From Candidatus Tisiphia endosymbiont of Nemotelus nigrinus (GTDB lineage Bacteria > Pseudomonadota > Alphaproteobacteria > Rickettsiales > Rickettsiaceae), in the NCBI RefSeq assembly GCF_964026475.1, contig NZ_OZ032151.1, positions 806,001 through 870,000 on the forward strand: 64,000 bases of DNA. The letters are read 5' to 3'. Numbering within the stretch: position 1 is the first letter of the stretch; the number at the start of each line of letters is the position of its first letter. The position numbers were made by a program, and so were the translations under genes. The notes under the pieces are model-generated. The model did no database searches, had not been told where the DNA came from, and saw only the letters and a list, made by a program, of their open reading frames with translations. Below, piece after piece: positions 54,103 to 63,110 of the stretch.

Positions 54103-54958
54103 GGTTCTGTGAAGTTTTCTAACGAAGCCATATAAAAGCTCCAACAAATTGCAAAAAAGACAAGAAAGCAGTAGCAGTTTTATCAAATCTCGAAAAAATT
54201 CGTCTAAAATGTTTAATTTTACCAAAAAAACATTCGATCGAATGACGTTCTTTATAGATATGTTTATCGTACTCCCTTTGCTGTTTTCGGTTCTTTTTTG
54301 ATGGAATAACAGCTATACAATTTTGCTCTTCAAGCTGCTCAATAAAAGCATTGCTATCATATGCCTTATCGGCAAGGAGCATAGTATTTTTAATATCTTT
54401 AACCAATGAGTTGGCTTGTGTAATGTCATGTCTTTGACCTGCAGTTAAAATAAACTTTAAAGGATTACCAAGAGCGTCAACTAAGGCATGGATTTTAGTA
54501 GTAAAACCTCCTTTACTACGCCCTAAAGCTTCTTGATCTTGGCTATCTTTTTTATAACCTGCTGAGCATGCATGGGCACGAACTATAGTAGCGTCAATCA
54601 TTGTTGATTCCATGTCAGGATTAGCTTGTACTTGCTCAAACAAATCGGTCCATATTCCTTTATTAGACCAAGTTTTAAACCTCATATGCACTGCTCGCCA
54701 TGAACCATAAACACTCGGTAACAACCGCCATTGGCATCCTGAACGTGTTATGTACCATATTGCTTCAATAAATCGTCTAAGCTTATCCTCATTTCTTGTT
54801 TTTATATCTTTTCTTTTTCTTAATATTTCAATAATTTGTTGCCATTCTCTGATTTTTATATGATAATTCATTCCGGTAGTGTTTTTGATTGTCTAAAATA
54901 GAAAATACACTACCTCTCCTTCTTTTTAATTTATTTTTTTACAAAACTTCACAGAACC
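54103..54958 (-). mobile_element. IS5-family element (856 bp), copy 2, inside traK
   Basis: Inverted repeats GGTTCTGTGAAGTTTT (54103) and AAAACTTCACAGAACC (to 54958), TA on both sides. Same as copy 1 at 18497-19352. It splits traK. Confidence 0.93.
54119..54871 (-). CDS. IS5-family transposase (copy 2)
   Basis: 250 aa, same protein as at 18513-19265: MIDATIVRAHACSAG, LLADKAYDSN and SIECFFGKIKHF carry the DDE residues. Intact. Transcribed in the same direction as the tra operon. Confidence 0.95.
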   Translation of the reverse strand: MNYHIKIREWQQIIEILRKRKDIKTRNEDKLRRFIEAIWYITRSGCQWRLLPSVYGSWRAVHMRFKTWSNKGIWTDLFEQVQANPDMESTMIDATIVRAHACSAGYKKDSQDQEALGRSKGGFTTKIHALVDALGNPLKFILTAGQRHDITQANSLVKDIKNTMLLADKAYDSNAFIEQLEEQNCIAVIPSKKNRKQQREYDKHIYKERHSIECFFGKIKHFRRIFSRFDKTATAFLSFLQFVGAFIWLR

Positions 54959-55608
54959 TAGATGAATTAGTTTTTTAGAGTTTTTGTTGGTGACGTTTAG
55001 TCTTGCCCCAATAAATTTACCAAAACGATAAATCCTATCTTGCTCTATGGATAGCCCGATATTTTGCAAATGATTAATTTTTCTCTTTACTCTGATTACA
55101 TAATATTTATCTTCTTTATCCAAGATCATACTCCTTATCATCCTTGCAATTTCTTGTTCTTGGGATTGTACTAACCATTTATTGTCAAGAGATGAGGCGA
55201 AGATGTTAGATGACTTATTATAAAAATTATCCATGGAGACTTTGATAATTTGCCCTTCTATATCTTCCACTTTAAGTATTAAATCAGCAACATTCCCAGA
55301 AGAATTAACTAAGGCTAGTTCAAAAGTTTCAGGAGCTAGAACCTTCGGCAACAAAAAAATATTTTGTGCTTTATCATCAGCTATTATTTTATATTTACTT
55401 TCATCACCAATAATTTGTGCTATAGCTATTTTACCAAATTCTATTCTATTAACGTTACTTGCACTTATTTTAGTCTTGATTTTACTTCCTGGTATATATT
55501 CAAATTCTTGAGCTGCAAGTACTCCGCTACTCGTTAATATCATGACAATCATTAGTGTTATTCTGATCATTATTTTGCTCATCATTTTATTCTCAGTTTT
55601 CTTATCTT

Positions 55609-56220
55609 TTATTTTTTATCTTTATAATTTTCTCTATTATGCTGTACTGACTCTGCTTCTTGATTTTCGTTGATTCTTACAAATTCTTTGAGTCTAAGTT
55701 GCCCGCCTAGCCATTCATAAGATAATTGATAACAAGCAGGACTTACCTCAAAGCCTTTATCACCAAATCTAGATGTCAGCATGCCAGCTGCTATTACTTG
55801 CAAGTTCTTACTATCAACTTCTAAATTCTTGATGGAAAAATATGTTGATAAGGCAAATTTTTTGTATTTTTCTTTGCTATCAGCAAAATAGTTTTGGATA
55901 TTCTTCATATAAGTAGCATCACTTTGGGATATATATTTAAATATGATAGAGGCTTTGTAATCTACTATTTCTGGATTTAAATCAAGAAGCAGCGGTAGGT
56001 ACATTAGGCTTGTTTCTTCCAGATATCCCTTAGAAACCCCGTTATTGCTAGTCCATACTTCTTGGCTAAGACTTGGTACCAAAATTACTTTTTCATTGCT
56101 CGTCAGTAATTTAACTGATAACCCTAGGCAACTAACGCAAAGTAGCATTGTTAGTATTAAAAACAAATTTCGCTGTCTTGTTACTTGCTGGATGTTACCT
56201 ATAGCTACTATCTTTTCCAT
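55609..56220 (-). CDS. traE: Type-F pilus assembly protein TraE
   Basis: 203 aa (F TraE 188). One N-terminal membrane segment at residues 18-40 (NLFLILTMLLCVSCLGLSVKLL), then the VirB8-like periplasmic domain with EKVILVPSLSQEVWTSNNGVSKGYLEETSLMYLPLLLDLNP. Intact; 23 bp upstream of traK. Confidence 0.95.
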   Translation of the reverse strand: MEKIVAIGNIQQVTRQRNLFLILTMLLCVSCLGLSVKLLTSNEKVILVPSLSQEVWTSNNGVSKGYLEETSLMYLPLLLDLNPEIVDYKASIIFKYISQSDATYMKNIQNYFADSKEKYKKFALSTYFSIKNLEVDSKNLQVIAAGMLTSRFGDKGFEVSPACYQLSYEWLGGQLRLKEFVRINENQEAESVQHNRENYKDKK

Positions 56221-56269
56221 TCTTTAATCCCTAGTTATTCATATCTATTTACACTTAAATTTAATATCA

Positions 56270-56554
56270 CTACATAAACAACCTTATATGAGACTCTGGT
56301 AAATTTGTTGATATAACCAGCCTACTAAATGGTAGATGCCAATAGAGCCAACGTTGGATTATGCCAAGCCACCATTTATCCATAAACCATCCACCTATCG
56401 CAAAACCAATGGCACTTGCCAAAAAAGACCACAACACCCCTTTAAAACATAGAAGGATTAACCCAAAACTAATACCCCCTACTATTGAGCCAATAGATAT
56501 GTTCCAAAATCTCACCGGTTTGTTTAAGCAATTATTAAATCGTACTCTTTCCAT
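56270..56554 (-). CDS. traL: Type-F pilus assembly protein TraL
   Basis: 94 aa, small inner-membrane protein with two membrane segments (about 18-60). Family features: N terminus FNNCLNKPVRFWNISIG, then IGGWFMDKWWLGIIQRWLYWHLP. VirB3-like role in pilus assembly. Second gene of the operon. Confidence 0.93.
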   Translation of the reverse strand: MERVRFNNCLNKPVRFWNISIGSIVGGISFGLILLCFKGVLWSFLASAIGFAIGGWFMDKWWLGIIQRWLYWHLPFSRLVISTNLPESHIRLFM

Positions 56555-56613
56555 AATTAAATCTCGTAAGTAAAAAAATTAAAAATCAAATATTGTTATA
56601 ATTTATCCTTGAT

Positions 56614-56976
56614 TTAAGCTATAGCAGCCAGTATACCCATACAAATAGCACTACTACCGACAAAAACCGTACCGCCACGAATTACTCGAACACGACCATC
56701 ACCTTCAGACATGAGGGCTGTGAAAATACCACCAAGCCCAGCTCCATAAATCCAGTAATCCGTTGCAAATTTTACCAGTGGTTCAGTAACACCTTTGCCA
56801 AATCTACCTAAATCTACCGCTAAACTTTCAGAGGCAATAGTGCTAAGTAAAATGATAATTATTCCATAGCTGAAATGTGAGAGAGTATTGCTCCAATTAT
56901 TATCTAGGCAATGCTGATTTTTTTGTTTGCTAGTTATTTTATTAGTTGTGTTTGGTATGTTCTTCGAATCCGCCAT
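56614..56976 (-). CDS. traA: Pilin-like protein TraA (F-type)
   Basis: 120 aa, first gene of the tra operon, at the pilin position directly before traL. Long leader (residues 1-~53) with a hydrophobic stretch ending SESLA, a probable signal-peptidase site, then a mature part of about 67 aa with two hydrophobic segments (YGAGLGGIFTALM and GGTVFVGSSAICMGILAAIA), the size and layout of F pilin (70 aa). Ribosome site GGAAG 5 bp before the ATG. Sequence identity to F pilin is low, as usual. Confidence 0.8.
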   Translation of the reverse strand: MADSKNIPNTTNKITSKQKNQHCLDNNWSNTLSHFSYGIIIILLSTIASESLAVDLGRFGKGVTEPLVKFATDYWIYGAGLGGIFTALMSEGDGRVRVIRGGTVFVGSSAICMGILAAIA

Positions 56977-57299
56977 AATCTTCCTTTTTTATTAATTGTT
57001 TGCTATTGCTTTTTCTTACTACTTTCTACTGTGTAGCAGCATAACTAAGCTTAAGATGATAAATTATGTGATTCTCTTGAAAATAAATAGGTGTCATTAT
57101 CACCCATTGTTTTTAATGCAAAAAGTTTTAAAGTAAGTGGTTGTAGAGGATTATGAGATTTTTGTAAGACTAGTAAGTTTTATAGGGAATATTTTGGCTT
57201 ATTTGTTGGGACGAATTATAAAAAGTACTGCCAAATCAAAAATTAGATTAACGGTAAGTAACATTTAATTTAACTGATCTAGATGCAGGTTACAGTGGT
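56977..57299. promoter_or_regulatory. Divergent intergenic region before the tra operon
   Basis: Gap between traA (minus) and the leader of the 86-aa gene (plus). It must hold the tra operon promoter. AT-rich; no unmistakable -35/-10 pair or operator could be singled out. A palindromic GGTGTCATTATCACCC block at 57090-57105 could be an operator. Confidence 0.35.
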
Positions 57300-57562
57300 T
57301 ATTTTTCCACTGTCTCTTATTTGCAGCTTCTTTGGTTTTTTAAGAAAAATATTTGATTTTACTTTCCAATTTGCTTTACTCCTCTTCTAATATGGAATAG
57401 GTGTGGTGTTGATAGCACTTAATATCTTTAAGTTTGTTGTTAAGTTAGTAAGTGCCATCTAGTTAACTAACAAGTACAGAGGTTAGAATAAAACGCAAAT
57501 TTTACCAAGCTAACCTCTAGTACCCCATTTTTTTGTAACCTAAAAAACGGTAGGAAAATCAT
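57300..57562 (+). promoter_or_regulatory. Conserved hairpin leader 2
   Basis: Shares with leaders 1 and 3 the blocks CACTGTCTC (57308), GGTGTGGTGTTGA (57400) and the hairpin GAGGTTAG (57479-57486) / CTAACCTC (57510-57517), about 45 bp before ATG 57563. Confidence 0.6.
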
Positions 57563-57823
57563 ATGACTAATAACGACCAAAATCAACAAAAAGAAATTAT
57601 TAACTTGCACGAGATTCAGCCAAAATTGCTTGAAGCAAGGTTAACATTAACAAAGGTATTAGAAACGCTTTGTGCTAATGATGAGCTAATGCAGAAAGTA
57701 TACGACTATTCAGGTGATAGTACTACAATCATTATATGGTATTTACAACAAGTCATAAAATACCTAGATGCCATCATTGCCAATAATAAAGTGATACTTG
57801 ATGCTTTATCTGGTAAATTTTAA
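57563..57823 (+). CDS. Hypothetical protein, 86 aa, behind conserved leader 2
   Basis: Intact small gene, predicted all-helical: MTNNDQNQQKEIINLHEIQPKLLEARLTLTK... . Its N terminus (NDQNQQ) resembles those of the two LRR genes behind the same leader, which suggests shared ancestry of the 5' region with different C-terminal modules. No known domain, no signal peptide. Divergent from the tra operon. Confidence 0.6.
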   Translation: MTNNDQNQQKEIINLHEIQPKLLEARLTLTKVLETLCANDELMQKVYDYSGDSTTIIIWYLQQVIKYLDAIIANNKVILDALSGKF

Positions 57824-57898
57824 TAAAATTATTTACCCTTGCTTTTTTAAGATTGTAGCTATTTAAGGTAATAAAATAGAAAATATGTGGCAACTTGA

Positions 57899-58975
57899 GT
57901 GTACCACGAAGCGTGGATAGACTAGCTGTTGAGAAAACAGCCTTAGAAGTGTTGACCTAGCACACTAAGTATCGAGCCTTGGGCAGAAATTGGTAACAAC
58001 TATACTAAGCGTAGGCAGAGATATTGCAGGCCGTAGTGATTGAGCCACGTAAAGGCATTTACGAGACCGCAGACTTTGTTCAAGTAAAGGAATGCAAACA
58101 TTACCTATATCGTAAATTTAGGCAGGTATAGGTTAGGTCTCCGAGGTCAGAGAGCATGGCATGTAATAAAAGTTTATCTATGAACGTGGGATATCCTATA
58201 GCCTCTTCTATTTTAGAAGTATCAGCCGACAAGAATAAAATTCAAGGGAGCTGAGAGGGGATATTATGTACTAGATGAATGGATTAAAAAAGTAGTTACC
58301 CAGCATTGTAAGGGAAATGTAGAGTTATTTCGCTACTGTGATGATGCGGTGATATGCTGTAGATATGAAGAGGATGCAAAGAAGATTAAAGCAGTTCTTG
58401 CAAGACGACTTGAGAAGTACAAACTTAAGCTCAATGAAGAAAAGACCAAAATGGTCAGATTTTCAAAGAGGTAGTTGTCTCGAGGTCTAAAACAGGAGTC
58501 CTTTGATTTTCTAGGATTTACCTTTTATCTAGGAAAGTCTAGGAATGGTAGAATAATACCTAAGGTAAAGAGCAGTGGAAAAAGAATAAGAGTCAAGTTA
58601 AAGAAAGTTAATGACTGGTGTAAAGGCATTAGAAACAAATACAAACTATCTATCATATGGGCAACATTCTGCAGTAAGCTTAGAGGACATATCCAATATT
58701 ATGGAGGGTCGCACAATTGCAATGCAGTAGATAGTTTCATATGGAAGGCGGTTAAAATAATGTTCAAATGGCTAAACAGACGCAGTCAAAAGAAATCTTT
58801 TAACTGGGAACAATTTAAACTATTTATTACACGCCATCCTTTGCCAAAGGTAAAAGTATATCATGTTTGTTTAAGTGTACATACCGTGTAAATGATGATA
58901 TCTTGAACCCATTGCCTTAATAGGGTACGATGCGGATCTAATGAGGGGCGTAATAGGTGACTATTACGTCTACTC
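57899..58975 (+). mobile_element. Group II intron 3, decayed
   Basis: 5' end GTGTACCACGAAGCG at 57899, closely similar to intron 2 over its first ~250 bp (shared CTAGCTGTTGA, ACACTAAGTATCGAGCC, GGTCTCCG blocks). Then a large deletion, the 3' part of an RT gene, and a domain V-like hairpin around 58906-58940 (GAACCCATTGCC...GGTACGATGCGG...). The 3' end is uncertain, near 58975. Confidence 0.65.
58262..58891 (+). pseudogene. ltrA: Group II intron reverse transcriptase, C-terminal remnant
   Basis: Frame LDEWIKKVVTQHCKGNVELFRYCDDAVICC with the catalytic YCDD (a YxDD variant), then TAG at 58471-58473 and in the same frame LSRGLKQESFDFLGFTFYLGKSRNGR, and a maturase domain KLRGHIQYYGGSHNCNAVDSFIWKAVKIMFKWLNRRSQKKSFNW. 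The RT class differs from introns 1 and 2. The N-terminal half is missing. Confidence 0.8.
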
Positions 58976-59029
58976 TACTATTTCTAATTAATGTTGTCAC
59001 ACATTAAATCTTAATTAGCTAAATTATGT

Positions 59030-59264
59030 GCTTATTTAATAATAATTTTAGTCACTGTCTCTAGTTCAACACTACTATAATAAATTTTATAAAAAAATCA
59101 CTAATCGTGCAAAAAACCTCTGTACTTCTGGGATTAATGAGGATATCTGTGAAGATGACGCTACGTAGTGTGGTGTTAAGCACTGAGGTTAGAAGCAATA
59201 ATCACAAAATTTTTAAATCTAACCTCAGTGTCTATTTTCCTAACGAACAATAGGGACTAATTGT
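59030..59264 (+). promoter_or_regulatory. Conserved hairpin leader 3, upstream of the LRR gene
   Basis: Blocks TCACTGTCTC (59054), AATTTTATAAAAAAA (59087), GTAGTGTGGTGTTAA (59165) and hairpin GAGGTTAG (59185-59192) / CTAACCTC (59219-59226) followed by AGTGTC and, 40 bp on, ATG 59265. Very similar to leader 1 base by base around the hairpin. Confidence 0.65.
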
Positions 59265-60095
59265 ATGACGAGCGATGTCAGAAATCAACAACAAAATGAT
59301 TCACAACAAAATAATTTAACAAATGAAAAAATAAATAATATCACTAACATTGCTGCACAAATACTTGGAAAAGTTTTGCAGAGCAATAATATAACTTATA
59401 TAGAACTTATCGACGTTCATATAGGTTTAGAAGGAATTGCAATACTTGGCAAAGTGTTAGAACATAATAAGCTTATAACCGCATTACGTCTTTGCAACAA
59501 CGATATTGACTTTGAGGAACTAAGTTTGCTTATCAAACTGTTAGAGAATAATCATAGTTTGATTAATATAGATATTGAATATAACAATATTGGGGTTCAA
59601 GGGCTAGTCACACTAGATGAATTTCTAGAAAATAATAAAACTATAAAGCAAATAAGTTTTAGAGGCAATGATATTGGTGATGAGGGAGCAGATATACTGG
59701 CAGACCTTCTAACAAATAATGAAATTATAAAGCAAGTGGATATCTGTAGCAATAATATTAGTGATAAAGGAGCAATCATACTAGCAAGACTTCTAAAGAA
59801 TAATAACACTATAAAGACAATATGTCTCAATAATAATATTATTAGTGATATTGGGATTGTCCAGCTTGTTAAAGCTTTGGAAACTAACAGAACCATCAGC
59901 CAAATAAACCTCAGCTATAATAATATTACTGACAATGGAGCAATAGCACTGATAGGACTTCTAGAGTCTAATAATAAAATTACAAGCAGAATAATAATAG
60001 ATTTCACAGATTTTGACAATGAAAATATTAGTTATCAAGTAGAAGAGCTGTTAATTGAGAGTCTAGAAAGCCACAACAAAAAACTAGGGATATAA
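59265..60095 (+). CDS. Leucine-rich repeat protein (ribonuclease-inhibitor type)
   Basis: 276 aa, intact. After a Gln/Asn-rich N terminus (residues 1-30) come about seven 28-residue LRRs with the pattern ALxxNxxIxxIxLxxNxIxDxGAxxLAxLL, as in RNI/NLR-like LRRs (for example IKQVDICSNNISDKGAIILARLLKNN). No signal peptide or TM. Such proteins are candidate secreted effectors or host-protein binders in Rickettsiales; secretion is not shown here. Paralogue of the gene split at 17004/22258, with the same leader. Confidence 0.88.
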   Translation: MTSDVRNQQQNDSQQNNLTNEKINNITNIAAQILGKVLQSNNITYIELIDVHIGLEGIAILGKVLEHNKLITALRLCNNDIDFEELSLLIKLLENNHSLINIDIEYNNIGVQGLVTLDEFLENNKTIKQISFRGNDIGDEGADILADLLTNNEIIKQVDICSNNISDKGAIILARLLKNNNTIKTICLNNNIISDIGIVQLVKALETNRTISQINLSYNNITDNGAIALIGLLESNNKITSRIIIDFTDFDNENISYQVEELLIESLESHNKKLGI

Positions 60096-60194
60096 TTTTA
60101 AAAATATTCATCTTTTTCAAAATAGTAAATGCTTGAAAGTAGTAGGATTTTAGTTTAATATAACTTATGATTAAAATAATGTGTTAGGTATTTT

Positions 60195-60917
60195 ATGGAA
60201 GATATTCATAATTGGCAGTCAAAATTTGAATCTTGTGAATATGTTGAGAGGTTACTCAATAAACTAACTCAGCTTAACCAGCAAGTAAAGCAACCAGTAG
60301 ATATTGATGAAGTTAAAAAGGGTATTTATTACGCCAAAAAATATCATGGTGTGCAGAGGCGACAATCCGGAGAGCCGTATTACTCTCACCCGATAGAAGT
60401 AGCGTACATGGTGGCACAGCACACAGCATTAGAAATACCCCCATATTTCAGGACTGATATGATCGTTACCAGTTTACTGCATGATACTATTGAAGATACA
60501 GCTCTGACTAAAACTATGATTGATAATATCTTTGGTAGTCAGATTGCTAATCAGGTAGAAGACTTAACCAGAGTGAAGGTAGACAGAAAAATTAGTGCAG
60601 CAGAAACGGTAGAATTATTATGGGTACAAAAAAAATATGATGTCTTAATCATTAAGCTATTCGATAGAATTCATAATGTAGAAACTATTGGGGTAAAATC
60701 GCCAAAAAAAATTAAGAAGATAATAGAAGAAACTCTTAGCAGATTTATGAGTCTTAGTATCTACCTTGGAAGCCCAAAAATTGAGCAAATATTAGTAAGG
60801 TTATGTTTTAAGAATATGCAGATACAGAATGATCACCAAACTTTACATGATAATTTCCTGCTTCCTTCTCTAGTTTCACAAAGTAAAATACTCCAAATCC
60901 ATAACCTATTGCCATAG
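60195..60917 (+). CDS. spoT: SpoT-like HD-domain (p)ppGpp hydrolase, stand-alone
   Basis: 240 aa. HD hydrolase domain: KYHGVQRRQSGEPYYSHPIEVAYMVA, TSLLHDTIEDTALT (the HD pair), and LIIKLFDRIHNVETIG, the order seen in RelA/SpoT hydrolase domains. No synthetase domain. Rickettsiales keep several short spoT-like genes, many within RAGEs, thought to cut host- or self-made (p)ppGpp. The last ~36 codons overlap the convergent MFS gene by 110 bp (60808-60917), so the C terminus may be extended by loss of the native stop. Confidence 0.9.
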   Translation: MEDIHNWQSKFESCEYVERLLNKLTQLNQQVKQPVDIDEVKKGIYYAKKYHGVQRRQSGEPYYSHPIEVAYMVAQHTALEIPPYFRTDMIVTSLLHDTIEDTALTKTMIDNIFGSQIANQVEDLTRVKVDRKISAAETVELLWVQKKYDVLIIKLFDRIHNVETIGVKSPKKIKKIIEETLSRFMSLSIYLGSPKIEQILVRLCFKNMQIQNDHQTLHDNFLLPSLVSQSKILQIHNLLP

Positions 60918-62154
60918 ATACTATAATCAAGGACACTCCCCATTGCCCAAAATATTTCTCACAATAGATAATTCCAAATGATGTAGTGATATGCATGATA
61001 GCACGAGATATAGCGTATATAAAGCCACCATAAGTAAAGCGTTTAAAAATGGGAATATGAGTATAAAAGACAGGGGTCGCTGGATTAGTGCTAAGTACAA
61101 ATAACATAAAAAATGATTGAAGTGCAAATAGATGTAATGGACTGTTTATATGGCTTAGCAAGTAAGGACAAAGCAAAGCAACCGGACAGAATATAAACAG
61201 TTTTGCTTTCAATATCTTTAATGGATGTATTTTATAACTTAAATACATTAATAATATATAGCCAACTAAATTCACCATTGATACGATAAAATTTTGATTA
61301 ATTACTTCTTCTGGTTTATAACCAAACTGATTTTTAAGAATATTTCCACAATAAATATATGTAAAATAAAAACATAGTGGCCATCCACACTGTATTAAAA
61401 ATAAAGCTATAGTTGTTTTTTTACTTACTTTCTCATGCAATATAGGGTCACCTTGTAATTTAACCATACTTACACCTGATTTAGCTAAGATATTTTTTAA
61501 CCGACGTGTTGCATCTGCAAAGTCCGTTGTTTCTTTTAGTGCTGTTCTTGCAATACCACCAACCATTGCAATTAGTGCTCCGAGCAAAAATGCAATACGC
61601 CAATTAAATTGATATTTAGTTGTAATGGATGCAACACCTAAAGCTACTGTTCCTCCTAAAATAGAAAAAATTGCAATTAACATTACAGCCGGATATTGTA
61701 TAGGTGGTTTTACGAATTCAGTTAAATAAATCTCTGCACCTACTATTTCTCCCATAGATGACATACCCTGTAACATGCGGCACATGGTAACTAACCATGC
61801 GGCGACTATACCTATTTGTTCATATGTTGGAAGAGTAGCAATTATAATGCATGAAATAGACATAATAAAGGTTGTGATAATCACTATTGGTTTGCGACCA
61901 ATTTTATCACCGATCCTACCGAAAATAAGTGCCCCTACAGGTCTTAAAACAAAAACTGAGCAAAATGCAAAAGCAGACTGCAATGAAGAGGTAAAAGGAT
62001 CGCTTTTTGGGAAAAAAAGCTCATTTAGAAGAACCGCCATATGTACATATAGCATCAGATCAAAATACTCTAAAAACGTTCCAACTGAAAGTAACCCAAC
62101 AGCTTCTTTCTGTTCCTTGGTTAAGCTCCTTTGTTCTTGCTGATGTCCTATCAT
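60808..62154 (-). CDS. MFS transporter, ProP-like metabolite:H+ symporter family
   Basis: 448 aa with 12 predicted membrane segments. MHS-family marks: TFLEYFDLMLYVHMA near residues 27-41, RPVGALIFGRIGDKIGRKP (loop 2-3 motif, residues ~71-90) and CRMLQGMSSMGEIVGAEIYLTE. Relatives of ProP take up proline/betaine or dicarboxylates; Rickettsia have many proP paralogues and some are RAGE cargo. Substrate unknown. ATG 62154 is also close to the preceding SpoT-like gene (162 bp). Confidence 0.92.
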   Translation of the reverse strand: MIGHQQEQRSLTKEQKEAVGLLSVGTFLEYFDLMLYVHMAVLLNELFFPKSDPFTSSLQSAFAFCSVFVLRPVGALIFGRIGDKIGRKPIVIITTFIMSISCIIIATLPTYEQIGIVAAWLVTMCRMLQGMSSMGEIVGAEIYLTEFVKPPIQYPAVMLIAIFSILGGTVALGVASITTKYQFNWRIAFLLGALIAMVGGIARTALKETTDFADATRRLKNILAKSGVSMVKLQGDPILHEKVSKKTTIALFLIQCGWPLCFYFTYIYCGNILKNQFGYKPEEVINQNFIVSMVNLVGYILLMYLSYKIHPLKILKAKLFIFCPVALLCPYLLSHINSPLHLFALQSFFMLFVLSTNPATPVFYTHIPIFKRFTYGGFIYAISRAIMHITTSFGIIYCEKYFGQWGVSLIIVSMAIGYGFGVFYFVKLEKEAGNYHVKFGDHSVSAYS

Positions 62155-62315
62155 TTTTCTACCTTACATTTTTATTCTAGTACTAATAAACATAGTGATG
62201 GTTTGGCTAATGATAGCAAGAAAAAATAGATGTAGGAAATTGAAATAATAAATTTTTGCTTGCAACAATATCACGGTACTCAAATAAAAGCCTAATAAAA
62301 AATAGACCAAGAGTA

Positions 62316-62960
62316 TTAATTGTCCTCTAATGTTTTGATAGCTAAGGCGTATAGTTCTTGTTCTATCCATTCTACCCGAGCTAGTTTTGCCAGCGGGATA
62401 AAGTTCTTTAAAGTATCAAAAGCGATTCGTTTCTGTTTTTCTTTTGACTTAATATAATGAAGAGTTTGCATATTATGTAACCTATCAGCAAGCTTGATAT
62501 ACCATGCATCCGTATCTTCCGGATACAACAATTTCTGCAAAGCATGCTCTCCTTCAATTTTTACTTTTTTTGTTGTAATATCATCAAGCTTCGTTAGTTT
62601 GTCAACTAATTCTGCTATTTTTGTGCCAAATGAAAACCGTATCTGACTAATAGTAAGTGCTGTATCCTCTACAATATCATGCAATAAGGATGCTGCTATT
62701 ATTTCAGTTTTACAGGAAATTCCGGCTGCTATTAATGCAACCTGCATTGGATGATGGTAAAATGACTCGCCAGAGTGTCGTTTCTGATCTGCTTGATGTT
62801 TAATAACGTATTCTAATGCCCGTGTTACAACAGGGATATCTATTATTGTACTGTGCCTTTTACTACATGTTTTAATTTTATCTAAGAACTCCTGTTTCAA
62901 AGATTCTTGTAGTTGTTGGCTATGAGGATGTAGCAGGATAATGACTTTTTGTTCGGTCAT
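62316..62960 (-). CDS. spoT: SpoT-like HD-domain (p)ppGpp hydrolase, stand-alone (second)
   Basis: 214 aa. HD hydrolase domain: HQADQKRHSGESFYHHPMQVALIAA, AASLLHDIVEDTALTISQ (HD), YIKLADRLHNMQTLHYIKS, then a typical helical end EWIEQELYALAIKTLEDN. No synthetase domain. Distinct from the 60195 gene (only motif-level similarity). Divided from the MFS gene by a short gap; probably the same transcript, SpoT-MFS. Confidence 0.9.
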   Translation of the reverse strand: MTEQKVIILLHPHSQQLQESLKQEFLDKIKTCSKRHSTIIDIPVVTRALEYVIKHQADQKRHSGESFYHHPMQVALIAAGISCKTEIIAASLLHDIVEDTALTISQIRFSFGTKIAELVDKLTKLDDITTKKVKIEGEHALQKLLYPEDTDAWYIKLADRLHNMQTLHYIKSKEKQKRIAFDTLKNFIPLAKLARVEWIEQELYALAIKTLEDN

Positions 62961-63010
62961 AAACGACTCCCTATTGAATGTTTACTCTGAAACTTGCTTA
63001 GTTATTACTT

Positions 63011-63094
63011 CGTCTATTAGCGAGGAGGCATGAGCTGGTGAAACAATCTAAGAATAGTTAAATTGCCACGACCACTACGCGGTCTCGCAATGAC
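63011..63094. repeat. Palindromic repeat R7 (degenerate CGTCATTGCGAG family)
   Basis: Left arm CGTCTATTAGCGAGGAGGC is mutated; right arm GGTCTCGCAATGACG is intact. Upstream of the spoT-like gene. Confidence 0.65.
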
Positions 63095-63110
63095 GAGTTA
63101 TAAATGCATA

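Larger units (their letters stand above)
53992..55585 (-). pseudogene. traK: Type-F conjugal transfer protein TraK, split by IS5
   Basis: N-terminal part from ATG 55585 (open to 54926, last residues from the IS): signal peptide residues 1-24 (MIVMILTSSGVLAA), then the secretin-like family segments FEYIPGSKIKTKISASNVNRIEFG, IIADDKAQNIFLLPK and QDRIYRFGKFIGARLNVTNKNSKKLIHL. The C-terminal ~40 codons lie beyond the IS (54102 to about 53992): KEAYFSNLFDFCLATTIEKTVLPPKAKGFVWIVAKEQTDD. TraK forms the outer-membrane ring with TraV and TraB. The insertion removes the end of the protein and could be polar on traB and downstream genes. Confidence 0.92.

Noticed and set aside
62164..62370. Minus-strand 68-aa hydrophobic ORF between the MFS and spoT-like genes
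   Set aside because: It overlaps the 3' end of the spoT-like gene in another frame and has no ribosome site of its own; probably chance.
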